A stretch of 46,987 bases of DNA from Sulfuricella sp. (GCA_028714315.1 JAQTMN010000017.1:1-46987), one strand, 5' to 3'. Numbered from the stretch's first letter, positions 7,820-15,370 are shown. The notes: generated by a model from the sequence alone, not told the origin. Numbers and translations are program-made.

Positions 7820-8743
7820 TTAGACCGGAGGCGGCAGCCGGTCGAGGATTTCCGCAAGGATACTGCCGGCGCTCTGGCCCATGGCGGCGGCCTGCGGGCG
7901 GACAATGAGGCGGTGTTCGAGCACCGGCCTGGCCATGGCCTTGACCAGGTCCGGCGTCACATAGCCTTGGCCGCGCAATAAGGCCATGCCCTGGGCGCCA
8001 CGTGCCAGCGCGAGCGTGCCGCGCGGGCTGGCGCCAAGGCGCAGGTCCGGATGCCGGCGCGTGGCGGCGGAAATATCGACCATATACCTGGCCACGTCCG
8101 GCGCGACGTGCACATCCTTCACCGCATCGCGGGCGGCAAGAATCCCGGCTTCGCCAGTCACCGCCTGGAGGGTCTCGATGGGGTGGGTTCTGGCCTGGGC
8201 ATCGAGGATGCGCAGCTCCTCATCCGGCGTCGGGTAGCCGACGGAGAGGCGCACGAAGAAGCGGTCGAGCTGCGCTTCGGGCAGGGTATGGGTGCCAGCC
8301 ATGTCGATGGGGTTCTGGGTAGCGAGCACCATGAACAGGGGCGGCAGATCATAGCTGCTGCCATCGACGCTGACCCGGAATTCCTCCATGCATTCCAGCA
8401 GGGCCGATTGGGCGCGCGGCGTGGCGCGGTTGATCTCGTCGGCCAGCAGGATGTGGGTGAATACCGGGCCGGGCCGGAATTCGAATTCCCCCGTCTTCTG
8501 GTTGTAGATGGGCACGCCGGTGATATCCGACGGCAGCAGGTCGGGCGTGCATTGCAGCCGCTTCATGTCCACCGCCACCGACCTGGCCAGAGCGCGCGCC
8601 AGCATGGTCTTGCCCGTGCCCGGCACGTCTTCCAGCAGGACGTGTCCGCGGCAGAGCAGCGATACGACCGCAAGCTCGATGACTGAACGCTTGCCGACAA
8701 TCACTTTTTCGACGTTGTCGATCAGGGCATGAATGGTTTGCAT
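7820..8743 (-). CDS. MoxR-family AAA+ ATPase
   Basis: This is a 307-residue AAA+ ATPase. The Walker A motif is EDVPGTGKT (about 38-46), and the Walker B block reads LLADEINRATPRAQSALLE. A sensor 1-type segment (ATQNPID) and a C-terminal lid with the sensor 2-like GASPRGT are present. MoxR ATPases act as chaperones that insert cofactors into, or activate, vWA-domain partners; here the DUF58 product is the obvious partner. It is the first gene of a four-gene minus-strand operon ending at 4831. The ATG at 8743 gives the usual N-terminus (MQTIHALIDNVEKVIVGK). Confidence 0.92.
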   Translation of the reverse strand: MQTIHALIDNVEKVIVGKRSVIELAVVSLLCRGHVLLEDVPGTGKTMLARALARSVAVDMKRLQCTPDLLPSDITGVPIYNQKTGEFEFRPGPVFTHILLADEINRATPRAQSALLECMEEFRVSVDGSSYDLPPLFMVLATQNPIDMAGTHTLPEAQLDRFFVRLSVGYPTPDEELRILDAQARTHPIETLQAVTGEAGILAARDAVKDVHVAPDVARYMVDISAATRRHPDLRLGASPRGTLALARGAQGMALLRGQGYVTPDLVKAMARPVLEHRLIVRPQAAAMGQSAGSILAEILDRLPPPV

Positions 8744-8954
8744 GATGGTTGTCCGTTGTTCCTGTTTGTTATTCGACCGCGGCAAATTATCCGGCATACC
8801 GCCGGGAAAGCCGAAGCATCGCAGCATTCATGCCGAATGGCAATATGCGAACAGATTAAGGCGGGGAGTATCGGATCGGTGTGCGAATGGTTGCGCAATA
8901 TATCCGCAAGGTTGGGCCGGCGGAGATCAGGCTGCGGCAAGTTGCCCGATTGAC

Positions 8955-8989
8955 GTACGGCGCAATGCCCGTTGGTTATTGCGCCCTAC
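8955..8989. repeat. Hairpin element with 12-nt arms
   Basis: GTACGGCGCAAT (8955-8966) faces ATTGCGCCCTAC (8978-8989) with one mismatch and an 11-nt loop. It resembles the GTAG-type palindromes seen elsewhere in the window. Apart from this hairpin I see nothing recognisable in the 8744-8992 gap. Confidence 0.5.
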
Positions 8990-8992
8990 AAG

Positions 8993-9097
8993 CTAAACTC
9001 CTGGAGGCGGAAGAGAAAAAATTATTGCGACAAAAGTTGTAATTATCAGCACCACGACCACAACCGCAATCCTTAAAATCATCTTTCTTGTGGGCAT
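8993..9097 (-). CDS. Possible 34-residue single-pass membrane peptide
   Basis: From ATG 9097 the frame encodes a short basic N-terminus (MPTRKMILR), one strongly hydrophobic Val/Ile-rich helix and a PPPGV tail. The composition is what a genuine small membrane protein would show, but the Shine-Dalgarno is poor and no neighbour supports a function. The group II intron remnant ends about 20 bp upstream, so this may instead be the start of an interrupted gene. Confidence 0.3.
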   Translation of the reverse strand: MPTRKMILRIAVVVVVLIITTFVAIIFSLPPPGV

Positions 9098-9156
9098 CAT
9101 AAATTATCGCTAGGCTAATCGGGATAGGAAGAAGCCTCGCGGCCCCTCCCTCCCAC

Positions 9157-9190
9157 ACCACCGGACGTACGGGTCACGTATCCGGCGGTT
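9157..9190 (-). ncRNA. Group II intron domain V
   Basis: The segment is exactly 34 nt. The lower helix pairs ACCGCCGGA with TCCGGTGGT (9 bp, one G-U), a 2-nt CG bulge follows on the 3' side, and the upper helix is TACG/CGTA with a small loop. Length and bulge fit domain V. The intron as a whole is truncated and cannot splice on its own. Confidence 0.7.
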
Positions 9191-9205
9191 CGATGAATTG
9201 AATTC

Positions 9206-9640
9206 CTACCGTGGCGCAAGGCTGGGTAGTCCCAAGTGATTGAAGAAACGCAATGGTAACGCAATTGCCAATGCCGGTGTCTTCGACAGCCGCCATGGAC
9301 CATGCGCCGACTTGCTGGTATTCCACGCTTCGCGCACGGTGACGCCGCGCTTGCGCAGTTCCCGGTAGCCGGCCGGCCCCCATTGTTTCCAGAGATAGCA
9401 GCGCAACTTGCGTCGTACCCACTTGTCAATCTCGCGCAGAGGACTCAGCACCTCGGCGATGCCGAAGTACGCTTTCCAACCAAGCAGGGTTTCTCTAAGC
9501 TCCGCGACGATCTTGCCGATGGTGTTGCCTCTGGTACGACGGGCCAGTTCCCGCACCCGGTCCTTCAGCTTCTCGATGGCCTTGTCGGCCACCTTGAGCT
9601 TCGCTCCGTTACGGCTGACCGTGAAGCCCAGGAACTTGCA
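9206..9640 (-). pseudogene. C-terminal remnant of group II intron reverse transcriptase/maturase
   Basis: About 145 residues remain, starting at the KFLGFTVSR segment that normally follows the reverse transcriptase fingers/palm and continuing through the maturase X domain. It ends in the typical LREIDKWVRRKLR, LWKQWG and SKSAHGPWRLS blocks. The catalytic YADD part of the enzyme is absent, so it cannot be active as a polymerase. The apparent ATG at 9646 lies in the invading REP-like repeat and is not the original start. Confidence 0.85.
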
Positions 9641-9641
9641 A

Positions 9642-9681
9642 GGCATCGGGGTCAGGTCTTGTGCAAGGCATCGGGGTCAAA
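9642..9681. repeat. Two partial REP-like units (GGCATCGGGGTCA)
   Basis: Partial copies begin at 9642 and 9666, ahead of the full unit at 9682. They share GGCATCGGGGTCA with the units at 9682, 10045 and 10096. The pile-up marks the breakpoint of the intron remnant. Confidence 0.6.
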
Positions 9682-10040
9682 GGCATCGGGGTCAGGTCTT
9701 GCATTGTAGCACCGCCCCGTCCGCGCCGCGAACGATCCGTCCCACGGTTGCCAGATGCACGCCAAAGTGTTCCGCGATTTGCCGGTAGCTATATCCGCCC
9801 GTCCGGCAGGCTGCGATGATCGCATCGTTCCGGTGCGGGTGCTCGGCGGCAATTTTCGATAAAGGTGGAGGCGGGGCTCGTCTCTGTGCGCGTGGAATCG
9901 ACAGCACATCACCCGTCGTGCGCGCCTGCGCTTGCATGCGGGACACAAACTGCTCGTCCCCCAGGTAAATCTGTTGCCGCAGACCGCTCCAGATGCTTTC
10001 CGTGCCCAGGCCGCCGATGACGAACTGCGTGTATCGTGTA
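9682..10040 (-). pseudogene. Partial tandem copy of the RAYT transposase 3' end plus REP-like unit
   Basis: This 359-bp block is a direct repeat, with few substitutions, of 10096-10454 at a constant offset of 414 bp. It carries the last part of the transposase, including the C-terminal helix-turn-helix (GGYSYRQIAEHFGVHLATVG), and the REP-like tail that supplies the stop codon. The catalytic HUH and Tyr segments are missing, so it cannot encode an active transposase. Confidence 0.85.
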
Positions 10041-10044
10041 AAAG

Positions 10045-10085
10045 GGCATCGGGGTCAGGTCTCGCATTGTAGCGCCACCCCGTCC
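10045..10085. repeat. REP-like unit between the two transposase copies
   Basis: It has the form GGCATCGGGGTCAGG, then TCTCGCATTGT and a pyrimidine-rich end ACCCCGTCC. CGGGGT and ACCCCG can pair as a 6-bp stem. In the related units at 9682 and 10096 the same stem is kept, with one change to a G-U pair, which suggests the hairpin matters. Confidence 0.6.
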
Positions 10086-10101
10086 AGAGCGGCACGGCAT
10101 C

Positions 10102-11017
10102 GGGGTCAGGTCTCGCATTGTGGCATCACCCCGTCCGCGCCGCGAACGATCCGTCCCACGGTTGCCAGATGCACGCCAAAGTGTTCCGCGATTTGCCGGT
10201 AGCTATATCCGCCCGTCCGGTAGGCTGCGATGATCGCGTCGTTCCGGTGCGGGTGCTCGGCGGCAATTTTCGATAAAGGTGGAGGCGGGGCTCGTCTCTG
10301 TGCGCGTGGAATCGACAGCACATCACCCGCCGTGCGCGCCTGCGCTTGCATGCGGGACACAAACTGCTCGTCCCCCAGGTAAATCTGTTGCCGCAGGCTG
10401 CTCCAGATGCTTTCCTTGCCCAGGCCGTCGATGACGAACTGCGTGTAGCGTGTACGTGCCGGCCCTCGCCGCTTGCCGAACTGGCATAGCAAACCGTCAA
10501 CATCCAGCCAATCCGGCTGCTCTGCCAGGCCGATCGCCGCCCGATAACTGCTCCACGGCCAATCAGCGGGCGATGCGACCATTCCCGCGCGTACGGGGTT
10601 GAGCACGACATAGCGCGTCAGCTCCAACAAATAAGCCTCCTTGTCCACCAGAATGGACTTATAGCGGCCTTGGAATAAGTGCCCCTGGCGGCGATGCCGC
10701 CGGTTGGAGGCTTGCGTGTAAACCCCGTTCAATTGGCGCATGCCTTTTGCCAGGTTCCCGTCGGGTGTCTCGATGATCAAGTGGTAATGATTGGTCATCA
10801 GGCAATAGGCATGGCACAGCCAGTTGAATTGCCGGATCACCTCGCCCAGGGTTCGCAGGAACATGTTCCTGTCTTCGTCGTCCTCGTAGATGGGCTCCCG
10901 CCGGTCGCCTCGGGCGGTGACATGGTAGAGCGCGTTACCGAATTCGATTCGAAGGGGTCGGGCCATGCGCTCAGAATACAGGATTTACTCGAATGCGACA
11001 ATGCGAGACCTGACCCC
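10102..11017 (-). mobile_element. RAYT unit bounded by 20-bp perfect inverted repeats
   Basis: The 20-bp segment at 10102-10121 (GGGGTCAGGTCTCGC...) is repeated in perfect inverse orientation at 10998-11017. The two enclose the complete transposase gene at 10106-10966. The left copy is part of a REP-like unit and contains the gene's stop codon. It is arranged like a non-autonomous REP pair around its RAYT gene. Confidence 0.65.
10106..10966 (-). CDS. REP-associated tyrosine transposase (Y1/RAYT) with C-terminal helix-turn-helix
   Basis: This 286-residue protein has the IS200-like Y1 fold in residues 1-150. The HUH metal-binding pair is His60/His62 in TNHYHLII, and the candidate catalytic Tyr83 lies in NGVYTQASNRRHRRQGHLFQGRY. 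Such enzymes nick single-stranded REP hairpins. The C-terminal part (about 250-275) is a separate helix-turn-helix (YRQIAEHFGVHLATVGRIVRG), often seen in this subgroup. The TGA stop lies in the REP-like repeat itself. The gene is intact, and its 3' third is duplicated at 9682-10040. ATG 10966 begins the standard MARPLRIEF N-terminus. Confidence 0.92.
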   Translation of the reverse strand: MARPLRIEFGNALYHVTARGDRREPIYEDDEDRNMFLRTLGEVIRQFNWLCHAYCLMTNHYHLIIETPDGNLAKGMRQLNGVYTQASNRRHRRQGHLFQGRYKSILVDKEAYLLELTRYVVLNPVRAGMVASPADWPWSSYRAAIGLAEQPDWLDVDGLLCQFGKRRGPARTRYTQFVIDGLGKESIWSSLRQQIYLGDEQFVSRMQAQARTAGDVLSIPRAQRRAPPPPLSKIAAEHPHRNDAIIAAYRTGGYSYRQIAEHFGVHLATVGRIVRGADGVMPQCET

Positions 11018-11057
11018 TCGTGTGAGCCACTCGTGTGAGCCATGGCAGGTGGCAAAT

Positions 11058-11064
11058 GTTAGGT
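11058..11064 (-). other. Possible truncated attC core (ACCTAAC)
   Basis: On the minus strand ACCTAAC matches the RYYYAAC consensus of an attC core and lies 36 bp after the stop of the small gene at 11101-11346, where an attC would start. The rest of the site is not visible, and the sequence soon enters the RAYT-flanking repeats. Confidence 0.35.
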
Positions 11065-11100
11065 GGTTTGATGCAGCCCAATGTGAGCCACGGGTAACGA

Positions 11101-11346
11101 TCACGAATACGCCCGTTCTTGGCAGTGCTTAACCAATGCGTCTGTTTTGACGCCATTTGAATCAAGGAGAGATGTGTGATCAGTGTTCAATCCAGAGTAG
11201 TCGAACGATCGAATCACTTCGGCAGCAAGAGCGCGAAGGGTGGCGTCGTCGGAATGAGCGGCAACGGCATTCAAGCGGTTGCGAATCGCCTTCCGACGCC
11301 CAAGCATGCCAACAGCTTCAAGTGCTTCGCGGTACCAGTTAGTCAT
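11101..11346 (-). CDS. Small hypothetical protein, possible integron cassette gene
   Basis: This encodes 81 residues from ATG 11346: a helical, Ala/Arg-rich protein (MTNWYREALEAVGMLGRRK at the N-terminus) without signal peptide or known motif. I do not recognise the family. Its position supports reality: the start codon is 5 bp after the GTTGGGG core of the attC-like site at 11352-11420, the usual place for the first codon of an integron cassette gene. A possible attC core follows the stop (11058-11064). Confidence 0.5.
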   Translation of the reverse strand: MTNWYREALEAVGMLGRRKAIRNRLNAVAAHSDDATLRALAAEVIRSFDYSGLNTDHTSLLDSNGVKTDALVKHCQERAYS

Positions 11347-11351
11347 AAGAC

Positions 11352-11420
11352 CCCCAACGTGGAGGTCACCGGCGCTGCGCGGCTTTATCGCGCAGCGTCC
11401 GGTGGACCGCAGGGTTAGCC
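11352..11420 (-). other. attC-like integron recombination site
   Basis: On the minus strand the 69-bp site begins GGCTAAC and ends GTTGGGG. It holds a long imperfect palindrome in which GACGCTGCGCG pairs with CGCGCAGCG and outer segments pair with unpaired bases, around a short ATAAAGC loop. Length, end boxes and bulged stem fit attC. The end boxes depart slightly from RYYYAAC/GTTRRRY, so the site may be weak or decayed. No integrase gene is in the window. Confidence 0.6.
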
Positions 11421-11424
11421 GTCG

Positions 11425-11850
11425 TTACGGTTGCCATGAATAACCCTCCCCAAGGTTTGGTGCGACGGCGACGAAGACCGAACCGCACTGATAGAACGAA
11501 TGGCGATAAGTGGCGAAATGACCTGCGGGAACATCTGGGGGCCACCAATTGCGTTTGAATGGCGGGCCCGGTGGTGCAAAAGGCGAAACGCGAGAACAAC
11601 TTGCCGGAAGGGTAATTGCCTCTTGAGGAGAAAATGAGAAGCGCGCCATGAATTGATTGGTGTCTAGGTCGTGCGCTTCCCTAATGGAGGTAGCAGATTC
11701 GGGAAGCCAAATAGGAGCCCAACCCCTTGAAATGGCACCGGCCCGTTGAACCTCGAGAAGAGTGGCATAGCTATTTTCTTCGCGCTCAGAGCAAGCTACC
11801 AAGGCCGAAACAAGAATGGAGAGAACGAAGGCACGCACCGCGATTCTCAA
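11425..11850 (-). CDS. Predicted lipoprotein of unknown function, integron cassette gene
   Basis: This encodes 141 residues from TTG 11850. The N-terminus is a lipoprotein signal (basic MRIAVRAF, hydrophobic core, lipobox LVAC with Cys20). The mature part contains Trp/Pro-rich segments and PPFKRNWWPP but no motif I recognise. The start codon lies 3 bp from a GTTAGCC core (11860-11854) and the stop is followed by the attC-like site at 11352-11420, so the gene fills a complete cassette. Non-ATG starts and poor ribosome sites are common in such genes. The GC content is lower than in neighbouring core genes. Confidence 0.6.
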   Translation of the reverse strand: MRIAVRAFVLSILVSALVACSEREENSYATLLEVQRAGAISRGWAPIWLPESATSIREAHDLDTNQFMARFSFSPQEAITLPASCSRVSPFAPPGPPFKRNWWPPDVPAGHFATYRHSFYQCGSVFVAVAPNLGEGYSWQP

Positions 11851-11863
11851 GACGGCTAACGTG

Positions 11864-11891
11864 GGGTATACACCGATAACGGTGTATACCC
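11864..11891. promoter_or_regulatory. Perfect 12-bp palindrome at the cassette boundary
   Basis: GGGTATACACCG (11864-11875) and CGGTGTATACCC (11880-11891) are exact inverse complements around ATAA. A related half-site GTGTATAACCC lies at 11904-11914. The palindrome is 4 bp outside the cassette core and directly before an ATG at 11892. It could be an operator or a recombination-linked structure. Confidence 0.5.
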
Positions 11892-12047
11892 ATGGAAAAC
11901 GAAGTGTATAACCCGGAAGCGCCTGAATTTCAGCATATTGTTTTTAACGAACAAACGCCTTTTTTTACTGAGTTATGGGCACCGAAAACACACCGATCAT
12001 CGAACACCCTCCGAAGCTGGCCAAACGCGTGGTCACATCAGCGTTAA
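11892..12047 (+). CDS. Doubtful 51-residue reading frame next to the palindrome
   Basis: Starting at the ATG that abuts the palindrome, the frame encodes MENEVYNPEAPEFQHIVF and continues for 51 codons. The first 30 residues look protein-like; the last 20 are of mixed composition and may be out of frame with a former gene. There is no Shine-Dalgarno. I do not recognise it; a decayed gene start is as likely as a real small protein. Confidence 0.25.
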   Translation: MENEVYNPEAPEFQHIVFNEQTPFFTELWAPKTHRSSNTLRSWPNAWSHQR

Positions 12048-12111
12048 GCATTACAGCATTCGCACCAAAACACAATATGGCGATTGTATAAAAAGTATTT
12101 GCGTTTCGCGG

Positions 12112-13599
12112 CTACCCGGTTTTTTCGACGATCAGCCGCCGCCCCACGCTTTTCCATTCCCTGGCTTCGGCTTCCAGCGCGGTTTCGGTGAGGGGGTTCT
12201 GTTCCAGCCAATCCCGGCTCAGGCTGAGTTCGAAGCCGTTGCGCTGCCATTGCAGGTGGATTTCGGGCAGGATGATGTCGGCGCGGCTGCGGTAGAACAG
12301 GACGGCCAGCCGCAGGGCGAGGATTTGCGCCCCGTCGCCGGGGTTGGCGACCTGCGTCGCGACCTTGGCGAGCGTGCCGCGCTGGGCCAGCACCAGTTGG
12401 GCGAGCTGCGCCTGTTCCTTTTTGGAGAAGCCCGGCATGTCGGCGTTTTCGATGATGTAGGCCGAATGCTTGTGGTAGCCGCCGTGGGCGATGGTCAGGC
12501 CGATTTCGTGGAGGCGCGCGGCCCAGTTCAGGTGCTGCAGGGCGTCTTTCGGATCGAATCCAAGCGATTTCGCCAGCTGGCGCATGAGGTCAATGCATAG
12601 CTGGCCGACGTGCCCGGCCTGGACCGGATCGACGTGATAGCGCCGCATGAATTGCCGCACCGTCGCTTCGCGCATGTCGTGGCGATGGAAGCGGCCGAGC
12701 AGGTCGTAGAGCACGCCCTCGCGTAGCGCGCCGTCGGCCACGCTCATCCTGGCGATGCCCAGCTCGGCGAAAATGGCCGCCATGATGGCGAAGCCGCCGG
12801 CCAGCACCGGCACTCGGTCGGGGCGCAGGCCGGCCAGTTTCAGCTTGCCGATGTCGCCGGCCTTGAGGATGGCGGCGCGCAATTTGTCCAGGCCGGCCGG
12901 GGTGATGCCGTTGTCGCTGTAGCCGTTCAATTGCAGGATTTCGGCCAGCGCCTTGGCGGTGCCGGACGAGCCCACCGCTTCCTGCCAGTGATAAGACTGG
13001 AATTCGCTGGCGATCGCCTGTACTTCGATGCGGGCGGCCAGTTCGGCGCGCTGCAAGGTGCCGCGCGTGATCCGGCCGTCCTCGAAGAAGCGCCGGCTGT
13101 AGCTGACGCAGCCCATGTACAGGCTTTCCATCTGCTGCGGCTTGAAGCCGGCGCCGATGATGAATTCGGTGGAGCCGCCGCCGATATCGACGACCAGGCG
13201 TTTCTTGCTCGACGCGGGCAGGCTGTGCGAGACGCCGAGGTAGATCAGGCGGGCCTCTTCGCGCCCGGCGATGATCTCGATCGGGAAGCCGAGCGCGGCT
13301 TCGGCCTGTTGCAGGAGTTCGGTCGAGTTCTTGGCGACGCGGAAAGTATTGGTGCCCACCACCCGCACGGCATCGCGCGGCAAGCCGCGCAATCGTTCGC
13401 CGAAGCAGCTGAGGCAGGCGATCGCCCGATTGCAGGCATCCTCGTCGAGATACTTGTCGGCGGTGAGTCCGGCCGCGAGGCGGACGGTGTCTTTCAGCGA
13501 ATCCAGCGGATAGAGCTGGTCCTCCTCCACGCGCGCCACTTGCAGCCGAAAACTGTTGGAACCGAGATCGACCGCCGCGACGGTGGAGTATTCCTTCAT
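12112..13599 (-). CDS. ppx: Exopolyphosphatase, Ppx/GppA family
   Basis: This is a 495-residue cytoplasmic phosphatase that removes terminal phosphates from polyphosphate (and possibly pppGpp). The N-terminal sugar-kinase-like half has the phosphate-binding loop AAVDLGSNSFRLQ (about 8-20) and the second Gly loop LVVDIGGGSTEF (about 140-152). The C-terminal half is an HD-type helical domain (HEIGLTIAHGGYHKHSAYI). The length fits proteobacterial Ppx. ATG 13599 gives the standard start; the extension upstream is repeat sequence. It is transcribed after phoU, a common pairing for phosphate and polyphosphate control, with a palindromic repeat between them. Confidence 0.9.
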   Translation of the reverse strand: MKEYSTVAAVDLGSNSFRLQVARVEEDQLYPLDSLKDTVRLAAGLTADKYLDEDACNRAIACLSCFGERLRGLPRDAVRVVGTNTFRVAKNSTELLQQAEAALGFPIEIIAGREEARLIYLGVSHSLPASSKKRLVVDIGGGSTEFIIGAGFKPQQMESLYMGCVSYSRRFFEDGRITRGTLQRAELAARIEVQAIASEFQSYHWQEAVGSSGTAKALAEILQLNGYSDNGITPAGLDKLRAAILKAGDIGKLKLAGLRPDRVPVLAGGFAIMAAIFAELGIARMSVADGALREGVLYDLLGRFHRHDMREATVRQFMRRYHVDPVQAGHVGQLCIDLMRQLAKSLGFDPKDALQHLNWAARLHEIGLTIAHGGYHKHSAYIIENADMPGFSKKEQAQLAQLVLAQRGTLAKVATQVANPGDGAQILALRLAVLFYRSRADIILPEIHLQWQRNGFELSLSRDWLEQNPLTETALEAEAREWKSVGRRLIVEKTG

Positions 13600-13627
13600 G
13601 CCTGGAAAAGCGGCTGGCGACCGGTCT

Positions 13628-13711
13628 GTAGGTGCGAATTTACTTGTCCTCGGGTGCTTTGGCCGAGGGTTCGCACATTTCCATTGATCGTGCGAATGAA
13701 TTCGCACCTAC
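13628..13711. repeat. Dispersed GTAGGTGCGAATT palindrome between phoU and ppx
   Basis: The ends are GTAGGTGCGAATT and AATTCGCACCTAC, with additional inner GCGAA-type complementarity and an inserted segment. Copies of the same family lie at 33263-33320, 33458-33515 and, as a variant, at 42952-42993. Confidence 0.7.
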
Positions 13712-13732
13712 AGCTGCCGTTCATCGCAAATC

Positions 13733-14434
13733 CTATTCGACTTCCCGCTCGATTTCCTCCAGCGAGGTGTGGCGCACGTCCTTGCCCTTGACCATGTACA
13801 CGACGTACTCGGACATGTTCTTGGCGTGGTCGCCGATGCGCTCGATCGCCTTGGCGGCGAACAGCACTTCGAGCGAGGTCGAGATTGTGCGCGGGTCTTC
13901 CATCATGAAAGTGATCAGGTGGCGCAGGGCGGAGCGGAAAGCCTCGTCCACCTCCATGTCCTGGCGCGGAACCTGCACCGCGGCGGCGACGTCGAGCCGG
14001 GCAAAGGCGTCCAGCGACTTGCGCAGCATTTCCAGCACGATGCCGCTCATGATCTTGATTTCGGTGAAGCGCGGCGCGGACAGGCGGTCGGACTGGTAAA
14101 TCAGCTTGCTCATGCGCGCGATTTTTTCCGCCTCGTCGCCGATGCGCTCCAGGTCGGTGATGGTCTTGATCACGGTCATCACCATGCGCAGGTCGCCGGC
14201 GGTGGGCTGGCGGCGCGCGATGATGTGGGCGCAGCCCTCGTCGATCTCCACTTCCATGGCGTTGACTTCCAGATCCTTGGCGATCACCTCGTCGGCGAGC
14301 TCCAGCCTGCCGCCGATCAGCGCCTCGACCGCATTGACGATCTGCTCTTCCACCAGCCCGCCCATCTGCAGCACGCGCGACCGCACCGTTTCCAGCTCGG
14401 CGTCGAATTGCTTTGACGTGTGTTCATGCTGCAT
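13733..14434 (-). CDS. phoU: Phosphate transport regulator PhoU
   Basis: This is a 233-residue all-helical protein built from two similar three-helix repeats. Each carries a metal-binding E/DxxxD-type motif (ITDLERIGDEAEKIA near residue 90; AKAIERIGDHAKNM near 195). PhoU links the Pst phosphate transporter to the PhoR kinase and dampens Pho signalling. ATG 14434 follows a GGAGG Shine-Dalgarno. No pst genes are in the window; ppx lies downstream on the same strand. Confidence 0.93.
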   Translation of the reverse strand: MQHEHTSKQFDAELETVRSRVLQMGGLVEEQIVNAVEALIGGRLELADEVIAKDLEVNAMEVEIDEGCAHIIARRQPTAGDLRMVMTVIKTITDLERIGDEAEKIARMSKLIYQSDRLSAPRFTEIKIMSGIVLEMLRKSLDAFARLDVAAAVQVPRQDMEVDEAFRSALRHLITFMMEDPRTISTSLEVLFAAKAIERIGDHAKNMSEYVVYMVKGKDVRHTSLEEIEREVE

Positions 14435-14477
14435 GTCCAGCCTCCTTGTATTTATTGCGGATAATCGCAGGGATTGT

Positions 14478-14576
14478 ACGCGCCGATTGTGACAATCAGT
14501 TTTCAGTCAGTGTCCGCTTTCAATCAGTTTTTAGTCGCCCGCTTTTTCTGATAACTGACAACTGTTAACTGAAAAC
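14478..14576. repeat. CAGTTNTCAGT-type dispersed repeat between rpiA and phoU
   Basis: The segment holds several variants of TCAGTTTTCAGT and ACTGACAACTG in both orientations. It abuts the rpiA stop codon (14577-14579). The related block at 22297-22404 abuts the slt stop. Confidence 0.6.
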
Positions 14577-15236
14577 TCACTTGGCCATCAGCGTTTTGAC
14601 GCCCTCGCCGGTGCCGAGCAGCAGCACGTCGGCCGCGCGCCGCGCGAACAGGCCGTTGGTGACCACCCCGGTAATCTGGTTGATCTCGGTTTCCAGCTCC
14701 ACCGGGTTCATGATCTTGAGGCCGTGCACGTCGAGGATGATGTTGCCGTTGTCGGTGGTGAAGCCCTGGCGCAGCACCGGCTGGCCGCCGAGCTTGACCA
14801 GCTGGCGCGCGACGTAGCTTTGCGCCATCGGGATCACTTCCACCGGCAGGGGGAACCGGCCCAGCACGCCGACCAGCTTGGAGCCGTCGGCGATGCAGAC
14901 GAACTTGCGGCTGCACGCGGCGACGATCTTTTCCCGCGTCAGCGCGCCGCCGCCGCCCTTGATCATGTGCATGTGTTCGGTGATCTCGTCGGCGCCGTCG
15001 ACGTAAACCGCCAGCTCGCCGGCGCTGTTCAGGTCGAGCACCGGGATGCCATGGCTTTTCAGCCTCTGCGCGGTGGCTTCGGAACTCGCCACCGCACCGT
15101 CGATCCGGCCCTTGATCTTGGCCAGCTCGTCGATGAAATAGTTGGCGGTGGAGCCGGTGCCCACGCCGATGATGCCGGCCGGCACGTATTCGATGGCGGC
15201 GCGCGCCGTGGCCTGTTTCAGTTCGTCTTGCGTCAT
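14577..15236 (-). CDS. rpiA: Ribose-5-phosphate isomerase A
   Basis: This is a 219-residue cytosolic enzyme interconverting ribose 5-phosphate and ribulose 5-phosphate in the pentose phosphate and Calvin cycles. Visible motifs are [13 protein letters not shown] (about 23-35), VDGADEI (catalytic Asp region), the phosphate loop [13 protein letters not shown] with the catalytic-type Glu, and [15 protein letters not shown] 15236 (MTQDELKQ) is the usual start. The gene stands alone on the minus strand, with repeats on both sides. Confidence 0.95.
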   Translation of the reverse strand: MTQDELKQATARAAIEYVPAGIIGVGTGSTANYFIDELAKIKGRIDGAVASSEATAQRLKSHGIPVLDLNSAGELAVYVDGADEITEHMHMIKGGGGALTREKIVAACSRKFVCIADGSKLVGVLGRFPLPVEVIPMAQSYVARQLVKLGGQPVLRQGFTTDNGNIILDVHGLKIMNPVELETEINQITGVVTNGLFARRAADVLLLGTGEGVKTLMAK

Positions 15237-15370
15237 GTTTCCAAATCCTTGTGTATGCAAACCAGCTTGAAATTATCGCAGGGTTTGGAGGTTTTACAAA
15301 CTTCCCGAGAAAACCCGGAGAACAAGCGGGATCGAAACATGCCGGATAAATCAAGGAACCGCTGGGTTAA

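Larger units (their letters stand above)
9118..9641 (-). mobile_element. 3' fragment of a group II intron
   Basis: Read on the minus strand, the segment holds the end of an intron-encoded maturase (9206-9640), then a 34-nt domain V hairpin (9157-9190). It ends in a terminal stretch finishing CTATCCCGAT at 9118, typical of bacterial group II intron 3' ends. The 5' domains and most of the reverse transcriptase are missing. The fragment is cut where the REP-like GGCATCGGGGTCA repeats begin at 9642. Confidence 0.8.

Noticed and set aside
8722..8940. 72-codon minus-strand frame upstream of the MoxR gene
   Set aside because: No ribosome site or protein-like pattern. It overlaps the likely MoxR leader and is rich in residues from palindromic sequence.
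11352..11860. Complete integron with attI and integrase
   Set aside because: No integrase reading frame or attI-like platform is present, so only orphan cassettes are supported.
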